Assembly: GCA_029224185.1 (NCBI GenBank)
Contig: CM055189.1
Coordinates: 28,147,457-28,211,456 of the forward strand
DNA length: 64,000 nucleotides
Origin: Karalla daura
Lineage: Eukaryota > Chordata > Actinopteri > Chaetodontiformes > Leiognathidae
Direction: 5' to 3'
The stretch's first letter is position 1. Every line of letters begins with the position of its first letter. The translations under genes and the position numbers were made by a program. A model generated the notes under the pieces. It was not told where the DNA came from. It made no database searches and worked only from the letters and a program-made list of their open reading frames with translations. This document shows, in pieces, positions 48,500 through 60,791 of the stretch.

Positions 48500-51400
48500 A
48501 AGCGTTGTCTCCATAGAGCCAAATGTTTATCACTTGGCCAATTTGGCTTTTTCCCATAAGAATGAATGGGAAAAAGAGAACCCCACAAACATTCGCAACG
48601 TTGCCATACTTTGACTTTGAAACTTCATTTTATTTCAAAAATTGAAGAAGCTTGTGGTGTGTTTGTGTAGCGCGTTGCACGCTGATAGGTTGTATGGTTT
48701 TTCAGCAGCACCTCTTCTCGACGACCATGTGCTCAGGTACCTGCTCCATTGTCTCGTCTGCTGACATGGTAATACAAAGTGATGAGGCGTCCAGCTTCAA
48801 TGCACCCCAGCAGATGGCACAGGCCCTGGGACACTCCCAGAGTTTGAAAGGACCCCCTCAGCATTGGGCATGTCCAATCTCTTCTTAGCACCGGGCCGAC
48901 ATGCGGGATCGCTGAAAAATCAGCTCTCGTTTCGCTCTTTTCACGCTGCTCCCAGCCACACCCTAAGCAGCAGACAAATTCTTTTTTCCAGTTTTGTAGG
49001 AACATTGGTGCTCTCTCATGCGGGGTTGGCCATAAACCCGTGCGCCTTGTGAAATTCTATATGACGAGCCTCATCGTAGGCCCAGTGCAGCCTTTTCTCT
49101 CCATAAGCCCCCATTCATTGTCCCACCACTGCCATCAATGTTAAACGTTACACTACTCCTCGCGACTGTGGCCACAGTTCTCATAGTACACACACCAAAT
49201 CGTGTCAGGGCATTCTGGAGACTCTCCCCTACAGTGTGACAGTGAGCTCATATTCCAGATTGGGGAAAGCGTTGTCTCCATAGAGCCAAATGTTTATCAC
49301 TTGGCCAATATGGGTTTTCCCATAAGAATGAATGGGAAAAAAAGAACTCCACAAACAAACATTCGCAACGTTGCCATACTTTGACTTTGAAACTTCATTT
49401 TCATTTCAAAAATTGAAGAGTCTTGTGGTGTGTTTTTGTAGCGAGTTGTACGCTGATTGGTTGCATGGCTTTTCAGCAGCACCTCTTCTCGACGACCATG
49501 TGCTCAGGTACCTTCTCCATTGTCTCGTCTGCTGACATGGTAATACAAAGTGATGAGGCGTCCAGCTTCAATGCATCCCAGCAGATGGCACAGGCCCTGG
49601 GAGACTCCCAGAGTTTGAAAGGACCCCCTCAGCATTGGGCATGTCCAATCTCTTCTGAGCACCGGGCCGACATGCGGGATCGCTGAAAAATCAGCTCTCG
49701 TTTCGCTCTTTTCACGCTGCTCCCAGCCACACCCTAAGCAGCAGACAAATTCTTTTTTCCAGTTTTGTCGGAACATTGGTGCTCTCTCATGCGGGGTAGG
49801 CCATAAACCAGTGCGCCTTGTGAAATTTAAACGACGAGCCTCATCGTAGGCCCAGTGCAGCCTTTTCTCTCCAAAAGCCCCCATTCATTGTCCCACCACT
49901 GCCATCAATGTTAAACGTTACACTACTCCTCGCGACTGTGGCCACAGTTCTCACAGTACACACACCAAATCGTGTCAGGGCATTCTGGAGACTCTCCCCT
50001 ACAGTGTGACAGTGAGCTCATATTCCAGATTGGGGAAAGCGTTGTCTCCATAGAGCCAAATGTTTATCACTTGGCCAATTTGGCTTTTTCCCATAAGAAT
50101 GAATGGGAAAAAGAGAACCCCACAAACATTCGCAACGTTGCCATACTTTGACTTTGAAACTTCATTTTATTTCAAAAATTGAAGAAGCTTGTGGTGTGTT
50201 TGTGTAGCGCGTTGCACGCTGATAGGTTGTATGGTTTTTCAGCAGCACCTCTTCTCGACGACCATGTGCTCAGGTACCTGCTCCATTGTCTCGTCTGCTG
50301 ACATGGTAATACAAAGTGATGAGGCGTCCAGCTTCAATGCACCCCAGCAGATGGCACAGGCCCTGGGACACTCCCAGAGTTTGAAAGGACCCCCTCAGCA
50401 TTGGGCATGTCCAATCTCTTCTTAGCACCGGGCCGACATGCGGGATCGCTGAAAAATCAGCTCTCGTTTCGCTCTTTTCACGCTGCTCCCAGCCACACCC
50501 TAAGCAGCAGACAAATTCTTTTTTCCAGTTTTGTAGGAACATTGGTGCTCTCTCATGCGGGGTTGGCCATAAACCCGTGCGCCTTGTGAAATTCTATATG
50601 ACGAGCCTCATCGTAGGCCCAGTGCAGCCTTTTCTCTCCATAAGCCCCCATTCATTGTCCCACCACTGCCATCAATGTTAAACGTTACACTACTCCTCGC
50701 GACTGTGGCCACAGTTCTCATAGTACACACACCAAATCGTGTCAGGGCATTCTGGAGACTCTCCCCTACAGTGTGACAGTGAGCTCATATTCCAGATTGG
50801 GGAAAGCGTTGTCTCCATAGAGCCAAATGTTTATCACTTGGCCAATATGGGTTTTCCCATAAGAATGAATGGGAAAAAAAGAACTCCACAAACAAACATT
50901 CGCAACGTTGCCATACTTTGACTTTGAAACTTCATTTTCATTTCAAAAATTGAAGAGTCTTGTGGTGTGTTTTTGTAGCGAGTTGTACGCTGATTGGTTG
51001 CATGGCTTTTCAGCAGCACCTCTTCTCGACGACCATGTGCTCAGGTACCTTCTCCATTGTCTCGTCTGCTGACATGGTAATACAAAGTGATGAGGCGTCC
51101 AGCTTCAATGCATCCCAGCAGATGGCACAGGCCCTGGGAGACTCCCAGAGTTTGAAAGGACCCCCTCAGCATTGGGCATGTCCAATCTCTTCTGAGCACC
51201 GGGCCGACATGCGGGATCGCTGAAAAATCAGCTCTCGTTTCGCTCTTTTCACGCTGCTCCCAGCCACACCCTAAGCAGCAGACAAATTCTTTTTTCCAGT
51301 TTTGTAGGAACATTGGTGCTCTCTCATGCGGGGTAGGCCATAAACCAGTGCGCCTTGTGAAATTTAAACGACGAGCCTCATCGTAGGCCCAGTGCAGCCT

Positions 51401-51507
51401 TTTCTCTCCAAAAGCCCCCATTCATTGTCCCACCACTGCCATCAATGTTAAACGTTACACTACTCCTCGCGACTGTGGCCACAGTTCTCACAGTACACAC
51501 ACCAAAT
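48500..51507. repeat. dimer tandem duplication, 1,537-bp period
   Basis: About 48500-49970 repeats at 50037-51507 (one short and one long monomer each). Shared markers are gaaaaagagaacccc, gggacactcccag, gccaatatgggtt, gagttgtacgc and ggttgcatggc. One visible difference is gttttgtcgg at about 49764 versus gttttgtagg at about 51301. Confidence 0.85.
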
Positions 51508-54500
51508 CGTGTCAGGGCGTTCTGGAGACTCTCCCCTACGGTGTGACAGTGAACTCATATTCCAGATTGGGAAAGCGTTGTCTCCATAGAGCCAAATGTT
51601 TATCACTTGGCCAATTTGGCTTTTTCCCATAAGAATGAATGGGAAAAAAAGAACTCCACAAACATTCGCAACGTTGCCATACTTTGACTTTGAAACTTCA
51701 TTTTATTTCAAAAATTGAAGAAGCTTGTGGTGTGTTTGTGTAGCGCGTTGCACGCTGATAGGTTGTATGGTTTTTCAGCAGCACCTCTTCTCGACGACCA
51801 TGTGCTCAGGTACCTGCTCCATTGTCTCGTCTGCTGACATGGTAATACAAAGTGATGAGGCGTCCAGCTTCAATGCACCCCAGCAGATGGCACAGGCCCT
51901 GGGAGACTCCCAGAGTTTGAAAGGACCCCCTCAGCATTGGGCATGTCCAATCTCTTCTGAGCACCGGGCCGACATGCGGGATCGCTGAAAAATCAGCTCT
52001 CGTTTCGCTCTTTTCACGCTGCTCCCAGCCACACCCTAAGCAGCAGACAAATTCATTTTTCCAGTTTTGTAGGAACATTGGTGCTCTCTCATGCGGGGTA
52101 GGCCATAAACCAGTGCGCCTTGTGAAATTTAAACGACGAGCCTCATCGTAGGCCCAGTGCAGCCTTTTCTCTCCAAAAGCCCCCATTCATTGTCCCACCA
52201 CTGCCATCAATGTTAAACGTTACACTACTCCTCGCGACTGTGGCCACAGTTCTCACAGTACACACACCAAATCGTGTCAGGGCGTTCTGGAGACTCTCCC
52301 CTACGGCTTGACAGTGAGCTCATGTTCCAGATTGGTGAAAGCGTTGTCTCCATAGAGCCAAAATTTTATCACGTGGCCAATTTGGCTTTTTCCCATAAGA
52401 ATGAATGGGAAAAAAAGAACTCCACAAACATTCGCAACGTTGCCATACTTTGACTTTGAAACTTCATTTTATTTCAAAAATTGAAGAAGCTTGTGGTGTG
52501 TTTGTGTAGCGCGTTGCACGCTGATAGGTTGTATGGTTTTTCAGCAGCACCTCTTCTCGACGACCATGTGCTCAGGTACCTGCTCCATTGTCTCGTCTGC
52601 TGACATGGTAATACAAAGTGATGAGGCGTCCAGCTTCAATGCACCCCAGCAGATGGCACAGGCCCTGGGAGACTCCCAGAGTTTGAAAGGACCCCCTCAG
52701 CATTGGGCATGTCCAATCTCTTCTTAGCACCGGGCCGACATGCGGGATCGCTGAAAAATCAGCTCTCGTTTCGCTCTTTTCGCGCTGCTCCCAGCCACAC
52801 ACTAAGCAGCAGACAAATTCATTTTTCCAGTTTTGTAGGAACATTGGTGCTCTCTCATGCGGGGTTGGCCATAAACCCGTGCGCCTTGTGAAATTCTATA
52901 TGACGAGCCTCATCGTAGGCCCAGTGCAGCCTTTTCTCTCCATAAGCCCCCATTCATTTTCCCACCGCTGCCATCAATGTTAAACGTTACACTACTCCTC
53001 GCGACTGTGGCCACAGTTCTCACAGTACACACACCAAATCGTGTCAGGGTGTTCTGGAGACTCTCCCCTACGGTGTGACAGTGAACTCATATTCCAGATT
53101 GGGGAAAGCGTTGTCTCCATAGAGCCGAATGTTTATCACTTGGCCAATTTGGCTTTTTCCCATAAGAATGAATGGGAAAAAGAGAACTCCACAAACATTC
53201 GCAACGTTGCCATACTTTGACTTTGAAACTTCATTTTATTTCAAAAATTGAAGAAGCTTGTGGTGTGTTTGTGTAGCGCGTTGCACGCTGATAGGTTGTA
53301 TGGTTTTTCAGCAGCACCTCTTCTCGACGACCATGTGCTCAGGTACCTGCTCCATTGTCTCGTCTGCTGACATGGTAATACAAAGTGATGAGGCGTCCAG
53401 CTTCAATGCACCCCAGCAGATGGCACAGGCCCTGGGAGACTCCCAGAGTTTGAAAGGACCCCCTCAGCATTGGGCATGTCCAATCTCTTCTTAGCACCGG
53501 GCCGACATGCGGGATCGCTGAAAAATCAGCTCTCGTTTCGCTCTTTTCACGCTGCTCCCAGCCACACCCTAAGCAGCAGACAAATTCTTTTTTCCAGTTT
53601 TGTAGGAACATTGGTGCTCTCTCATGCGGGGTTGGCCATAAACCCGTGCGCCTTGTGAAATTCTATATGACGAGCCTCATCGTAGGCCCAGTGCAGCCTT
53701 TTCTCTCCATAAGCCCCCATTCATTGTCCCACCACTGCCATCAATGTTAAACGTTACACTACTCCTCGCGACTATGGCCACAGTTCTCATAGTACACACA
53801 CCAAATCGTGTCAGGGCATTCTGGAGACTCTCCCCTACAGTGTGACAGTGAGCTCATATTCCAGATTGGGGAAAGCGTTGTCTCCATAGAGCCAAATGTT
53901 TATCACTTGGCCAATATGGGTTTTCCCATAAGAATGAATGGGAAAAAAAGAACTCCACAAACAAACATTCGCAACGTTGCCATACTTTAACTTTGAAACT
54001 TCATTTTCATTTCAAAAATTGAAGAGTCTTGTGGTGTGTTTTTGTAGCGAGTTGTACGCTGATTGGTTGTATGGCTTTTCAGCAGCACCTCTTCTCGACG
54101 ACCATGTGCTCAGGTACCTTCTCCATTGTCTCGTCTGCTGACAAGGTAATACAAAGTGATGAGGCGTCCAGCTTCAATGCATCCCAGCAGATGGCACAGG
54201 CCCTGGGAGACTCCCAGAGTTTGAAAGGACCCCCTCAGCATTGGGCATGTCCAATCTCTTCTGAGCACCGGGCCGACATGCGGGATCGCTGAAAAATCAG
54301 CTCTCGTTTCGCTCTTTTCACGCTGCTCCCAGCCACACCCTAAGCAGCAGACAAATTCTTTTTTCCAGTTTTGTAGGAACATTGGTGCTCTCTCATGCGG
54401 GGTAGGCCATAAACCCGTGCGCCTTGTGAAATTCTATATGACGAGCCTCATCGTAGGCCCAGTGCAGCCTTTTCTCTCCATAAGCCCCCATTCATTTTCC

Positions 54501-54883
54501 CACCGCTGCCATCAATGTTAAACGTTACACTACTCCTCGCGACTGTGGCCACAGTTCTCATAGTACACACACCAAATCGTGTCAGGGCGTTCTGGAGACT
54601 CTCCCCTACGGTGTGACAGTGAACTCATATTCCAGATTGGGGAAAGCGTTGTCTCCATAGAGCCAAATGTTTATCACTTGGCCAATTTGGCTTTTTCCCA
54701 TAAGAATGAATGGGAAAAAAAGAACTCCACAAACATTCGCAACGTTGCCATACTTTGACTTTGAAACTTCATTTTATTTCAAAAATTGAAGAAGCTTGTG
54801 GTGTGTTTGTGTAGCGCGTTGCACGCTGATAGGTTGTATGGTTTTTCAGCAGCACCTCTTCTCGACGACCATGTGCTCAGGTA

Positions 54884-57772
54884 CCTCCTCCATTGTCTCG
54901 TCTGCTGACACGGTAATACAAAATGATGAGGCGTCCAGCTTCAATGCACCCCAGCAGATGGCACAGGCCCTGGGTGACTCCCAGAGTTTGAAAGGGCCCC
55001 CTCAGCATTGGGCATGTCCAATCTCTTCTGAGCACCGGGCCGACATGCCGGATCGCTGCAAAATCAGCTCTCGTTTCGCTCTTTTCACGCTGCTCCCAGC
55101 CACACCCTAAGCAGCAGACAAATTCTTTTTTCCAGTTTTGTAGGAACATTGGTGCTCTCTCATGCGGGGTAGGCCATAAACCCGTGCGCCTTGTGAAATT
55201 TTAAATGACGAGCCTCGTCGTAGGCCCAGTGCAGCCTTTTCACTCCATCAGCCCCCATTCATTTTCCCACCGCTGCCATCAATGTTAAACGTTACACTAC
55301 TCCTCGCGACTGTGGCCACAGTTCTCATAGTACACACACCAAATCGTGTCAGGGCGTTCTGGAGACTCTCCCCTACGGCGTGACAGTGAGCTCATATTCC
55401 AGATTGGGGAAAGCGTTGTCTCCAGAGAGCCAAATGTTTATCACTTGGCCAATTTGGGTTTTCCCATACGAATGAATGGCAAAAACAGAACTCCACAAAC
55501 AAACATTCGCAACGTTGCCATACTTTGACTTTGAAACTTCATTTTCATTTAAAAAATTGAAGAATCTTGTGGTGTGTTTGTGTAGCGAGTTGCACGCTGA
55601 TTGGTTGTATGGTTTTTCAGCAGCACCTCTTCTCGACGACCATGTGCTCAGGTACCTGCTCCAATGTCTCCTCTGCTGACATGATAATACAAAGTGATGA
55701 GGCGTCCAGCTTCAATGCACCCCAGCAGATGGCACAGGCCCTGGGACACTCCCAGAGTTTGAAAGGACCCCCTCAGCATTGGGCATGTCCAATCTCTTCT
55801 GAGCACCGGGCCGACATGCGGGGTCGCTGAAAAATCAGCTCTCGTTTCGCTCTTTTCACGCTGCTCCCAGCCACACCCTAAGCAGCAGACAAATTCTTTT
55901 TTCCAGTTTTGTAGGAACATTGGTGCTCTCTCATGCGGGGTAGGCCATAAACCAGTGCGCCTTGTGAAATTTAAAGGACGAGCCTCATCGTAAGCCCAGT
56001 GCAGCCTTTTCTCTCCATAAGCCCCCATTCATTGTCCCACCGCTGCCATCAATGTTAAACGTTACACTACTCCTCGCGACTGTGGCCACAGTTCTCATAG
56101 TACACACACCAAATCGTGTCAGGGCGTTCTGGAGACTCTCCCCTACGGCGTGACAGTGAGCTCATATTCCAAATTGGGGAAAGCATTGTCTCCATAGAGC
56201 CAAATGTTTATCACGTGGCCAATTTGGCTTTTTCCCATAAGAATGAATGGGAACAACAGAACTCCACAAACGAACATTCACAACCTTGCTATACTTTGAC
56301 TTTGAAACTTCATTTTCATTTAAAAAATTTAAGAATCTTGTGGTTTGTTTGTGTAGCGAGTTGCACGCTGATTGGTTGTATGGTTTTTCAGCAGCACCTC
56401 TTCTCGACGACCATGTGCTCAGGTACCTTCTCCATTGTCTCGTCTGCTGACACGGTAATACAAAATGATGAGGCGTCCAGCTTCAATGCACCCCAGCAGA
56501 TGGCACAGGCCCTGGGTGACTCCCAGAGTTTGAAAGGGCCCCCTCAGCTTTGGGCATGTCCAATCTCTTCTGAGCACCGGGCCGACATGCCGGATCGGTG
56601 CAAAATCAGCTCTCGTTTCGCTCTTTTCACGCTGCTCCCAGCCACACCCTAAGCAGCAGATAAATTCTTTTTTCCAGTTTTGTAGGAACATTGGTGCTCT
56701 CTCATGCGGGGTAGGCCATAAACCCGTGCGCCTTGTGAAATTTTAAATGACGAGCCTCGTCGTAGGCCCAGTGCAGCCTTTTCTCTCCATCAGCCCCCAT
56801 TCATTTTCCCACCGCTGCCATCAATGTTAAACGTTACACTACTCCTCGCGACTGTGGCCACAGTTCTCATAGTACACACACCAAATCGTGTCAGGGCGTT
56901 CTGGAGACTCTCCCCTACGGCGTGACAGTGAGCTCATATTCCAGATTGGGGAAAGCGTTGTCTCCAGAGAGCCAAATGTTTATCACTTGGCCAATTTGGG
57001 TTTTCCCATACGAATGAATGGCAAAAACAGAACTCCACAAACAAACATTCGCAACGTTGCCATACTTTGACTTTGAAACTTCATTTTCATTTAAAAAATT
57101 GAAGAATCTTGTGGTGTGTTTGTGTAGCGAGTTGCACGCTGATTGGTTGTATGGTTTTTCAGCAGCACCTCTTCTCGACGACCATGTGCTCAGGTACCTG
57201 CTCCAATGTCTCCTCTGCTGACATGATAATACAAAGTGATGAGGCGTCCAGCTTCAATGCACCCCAGCAGATGGCACAGGCCCTGGGACACTCCCAGAGT
57301 TTGAAAGGACCCCCTCAGCATTGGGCATGTCCAATCTCTTCTGAGCACCGGGCCGACATGCGGGGTCGCTGAAAAATCAGCTCTCGTTTCGCTCTTTTCA
57401 CGCTGCTCCCAGCCACACCCTAAGCAGCAGACAAATTCTTTTTTCCAGTTTTGTAGGAACATTGGTGCTCTCTCATGCGGGGTAGGCCATAAACCAGTGC
57501 GCCTTGTGAAATTTAAACGACGAGCCTCATCGTATGCCCAGTGCAGCCTTTTCTCTCCATAAGCCCCCATTCATTGTCCCACCGCTGCCATCAATGTTAA
57601 ACGTTACACTACTCCTCGCGACTGTGGCCACAGTTCTCATAGTACACACACCAAATCGTGTCAGGGCGTTCTGGAGACTCTCCCCTACGGCGTGACAGTG
57701 AGCTCATATTCCAAATTGGGGAAAGCATTGTCTCCATAGAGCCAAATGTTTATCACGTGGCCAATTTGGGTT
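54884..57772. repeat. dimer duplication, 1,542-bp period
   Basis: About 54884-56230 repeats at 56426-57772. Shared markers are ctccatcagccccc or cactccatcagcc (about 55242 and 56784), gaatgaatggcaaaaac (about 55471 and 57013), gacatgataatac (about 55679 and 57221), gggacactcccag and gcggggtcgctg. The match ends where the second copy reads ggccaatttgggttttcc at about 57770 in place of ggctttttccc. Confidence 0.85.
56116..56887. repeat. empty-site monomer 1 for the LINE insertion
   Basis: An intact monomer almost identical to the split host copy on both sides of the LINE: ccaaattggggaaagcattg, cgtggccaatttggc, acgaacattcacaaccttgctatac and the six-A run on the left; gacacggtaatacaaaatgatg, gggtgactcc and gacatgccgg on the right. 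At the insertion point it reads ctcttctcgacgaccatg (about 56399-56416), with no LINE. Confidence 0.85.
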
Positions 57773-60700
57773 TTCCTATAAGAATGAATGGGAAAAAAAG
57801 AACTCCACAAACAAACATTCGCAACGTTGCCATACTTTGACTTTGAAACTTCATTTTCATTTCAAAAATTGAAGAATCTTGTGGTGTGTTTGTGTAGCGA
57901 GTTGCACGCTGATTGGTTGTATAGTTTTTCAGCAGCACCTCTTCTCGACGACCATGTGCTCAGGTACCTTCTCCATTGTCTCGTCTGCTGACATGGTAAT
58001 ACAAAGTGATGAGGCGTCCAGCTTCAATGCATCCCAGCAGATGGCACAGGCCCTGGGAGACTCCCAGAGTTTGAAAGGACCCCCTCAGCATTGGGCATGT
58101 CCAATCTCTTCTGAGCACCGGGCCGACATGCGGGATCGCTGAAAAATCAGCTCTCGTTTCGCTCTTTTCACGCTGCTCCCAGCCACACCCTAAGCAGCAG
58201 ACAAATTCTTTTTTCCAGTTTTGTAGGAACATTGGTGCTCTCTCATGCGGGGTAGGCCATAAACCAGTGCACCTTGTGAAATTTAAACGACGAGCCTCAT
58301 CGTAAGCCCAGTGCAGCCTTTTCTCTCCATAAGCCCCCATTTATTGTCCCACCGCTGCCATCAATGTTAAACGTTACACAACTCCTCGGGACTGTGGCCA
58401 GAGTTCTCATAGTACACACACCAAAACGTGTCAGGGCGTTCTGGAGACTCTCCCCTACGGCGTGACAGTGAGCTCATATTCCAGATTGGGGAAAGCGTTG
58501 TCTCCATAGAGCCAAATGTTTATCACTTGGCCAATTTGGGTTTTCCTATACGAATGAATGGGAAAAAAGAACTCCACAAACAAACATTCGCAACGTTGCC
58601 ATCCTTTGACTTTGAAACTTCATTTAAATTTCAAAAATTGAAGAATCTTGTGGTGTGTTTGTGTAGCGAGTTGCACGCTGATTGGTTGTATGGTTTTTCA
58701 GCAGCACCTCTTCTCGACGACCATGTGCTCAGGTACCTGCTCCAATGTCTCCTCTGCTGACATGGTAATACAAAGTGATGAGGCGTCCAGCTTCAATGCA
58801 CCCCAGCAGATGGCACAGGCCCTGGGAGACTCCCAGAGTTTGAAAGGACCCCCTCAGCATTTGGCATGTCCAATCTCTTCTGAGCACCGGGCCGACATGC
58901 GGGATCGCTGAAAAACCAGCTCTCGTTTCGCTCTTTTCACGCTGCTCCCAGCCACACCCTAAGCAGCAGACAAATTCTTTTTTCCAGTTTTGTAGGAACA
59001 TTGGTGCTCTCTCATGCGGGGTAGGCCATAAACCCGTGCGCCTTGTGAAATTTAAACGACGAGCCTCATCGTAAGCCCAGTGCAGCCTTTTCTCTCCATA
59101 AGCCCCCATTCATTGTCCCACCGCTGCCATCAATGTTAAACGTTGCACTACTCCTCGTGACTGTGGCCACAGTTCTCATAGTACACACACCAAATTGTGT
59201 CAGGGCGTTCTGGAGACTCTCCCCTACGGCGTGACAGTGAGCTCATATTCCAAATTGGGAAAAGCATTGTCTCCATAGAGCCAAATGTTTATCACGTGGC
59301 CAATTTGGCTTTTTCCCATAAGAATGAATGGGAACAACAGAACTCCACAAACAAACATTCACAACCTTGCTATACTTTGACTTTGAAACTTCATTTTCAT
59401 TTAAAAAATTGAAGAATCTTGTGGTGTGTTTGTGTAGCGAGTTGCACGCTGATTGGTTGTATGGTTTTTCAGCAGCACCTCTTCTCGACGACCATGTGCT
59501 CAGGTACCTTCTCCATTGTCTCGTCTGCTGACACGGTAATACAAAGTGATGAGGCGTCCAGCTTCAATGCACCCCAGCAGATGGCACAGGCCCTGGGTGA
59601 CTTCCAGAGTTTGAAAGGGCCCCCTCAGCATTGGGCACGTCCAATCTCTTCTGAGCACCGGGCCGACATGCCGGATCGCTGCAAAATCAGCTCTCGTTTC
59701 GCTCTTTTCACGCTGCTCCCAGCCACACCCTAAGCAGCAGACAAATTATTTTTTCCAGTTTTGTAGGAACATTGGTGCTCTCTCATGCGGGGTTGGCCAT
59801 AAACCCGTGCGCCTTATGAAATTATAAATGACGAGCCTCGTCGTAGGCCCAGTGCAGCCTTTTCTCTCCTTAAGCCCCCATTCATTTTCCCACCGCTGCC
59901 ATCAATGTTAAACGTTACACTACTCCTCGCGACTGTGGCCACAGTTCTCATAGTACAAACACCAAATCGTGTCAGGGCTTTCTTGAGACTCTCCCCGACA
60001 GCGTGACAGTGAGCTCATATTCCAGATTGGGGAAAGCGTTGTCTCCATCGAGCCAAATGTTTATCACGTGGCCAATTTGGGTTTTCCTATAAGAATGAAT
60101 GGGAAAAAAAGAACTCCACAAACAAACATTCGCAACGTTGCCATACTTTGACCTTGAAACTTCATTTTCATTTCAAAAATTGAAGAATCTTGTGGTGTGT
60201 TTGTGTAGCGAGTTGCACGCTGATTGGTTGTATAGTTTTTCAGCAGCACCTCTTCTCGACGACCATGTGCTCAGGTACCTTCTCCATTGTCTCGTCTGCT
60301 GACATGGTAATACAAAGTGATGAGGCGTCCAGCTTCAATGCATCCCAGCAGATGGCACAGGCCCTGGGAGACTCCCAGAGTTTGAAAGGACCCCCTCAGC
60401 ATTGGGCATGTCCAATCTCTTCTGAGCACCGGGCCGACATGCGGGATCGCTGAAAAATCAGCTCTCGTTTCGCTCTTTTCACGCTGCTCCCAGCCACACC
60501 CTAAGCAGCAGACAAATTCTTTTTTCCAGTTTTGTAGGAACATTGGTGCTCTCTCATGCGGGGTAGGCCATAAACCAGTGCACCTTGTGAGATTTAAACG
60601 ACGAGCCTCATCGTAAGCCCAGTGCAGCCTTTTCTCTCCATAAGCCCCCATTTATTGTCCCACCGCTGCCATCAATGTTAAACGTTACACAACTCCTCGC

Positions 60701-60791
60701 GACTGTGGCCAGAGTTCTCATAGTACACACACCAAATCGTGTCAGGGCGTTCTGGAGACTCTCCCCTACGGCGTGACAGTGAGCTCATATT
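57753..60791. repeat. paralogous monomer pair at 2,311-bp spacing
   Basis: About 57753-58480 and 60064-60791 share cgtggccaatttgggttttcctat, ttgtatagtttttcag, gtgcaccttgtga, cccatttattgtcc and ggccagagttctc in the same order, at an offset of 2,311 bp (three monomers). The monomers between are not matched, so this is either one transposed copy or a trimer duplication later overwritten by exchange. Confidence 0.7.
59197..59968. repeat. empty-site monomer 2 for the LINE insertion
   Basis: Its left half matches 7972-8261 very closely, including the rarer ccaaattgggaaaagcattg form that the copy at 56116 lacks; a visible difference is acaaacattcac for acgaacattcac. Its right half shares gacacggtaatac, gggtgac and gacatgccgg with 12587-13065 but has caaagtgatg and gtgacttccag. 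The insertion point is intact, ctcttctcgacgaccatg. Confidence 0.8.

Larger units (their letters stand above)
17460..54880. repeat. satellite array, young core block with nested segmental duplications
   Basis: Monomers start at 17688, 18457, 19227, 19998, 20768, 21538, 22305, 23075, 23845, 24615, 25387, 26156, 26926, 27697, 28468, 29238, 30008, 30774, 31539, 32309, 33075, 33840, 34610, 35377, 36147, 36913, 37678, 38448, 39215, 39984, 40751, 41519, 42290, 43057, 43824, 44595, 45366, 46136, 46902, 47668, 48435, 49202, 49972, 50739, 51509, 52274, 53041, 53808 and 54579. Three markers are confined to this block: gaaattctatatgacg after the cttgt word (first at about 17544, last at about 54430), gggcattctgg with acagtgtgac at phase zero, and a length class about 4 bp shorter. 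The block is more homogeneous than its flanks and contains several multi-monomer duplications, listed separately. Confidence 0.92.

Noticed and set aside
56116..56652. A 178-codon plus-strand frame spanning most of one monomer
   Set aside because: It starts at GTG and joins two normally separate short frames through point changes (aaaatttaagaatc and ttgtggtttg) in one diverged copy; its sister monomers have stops there.
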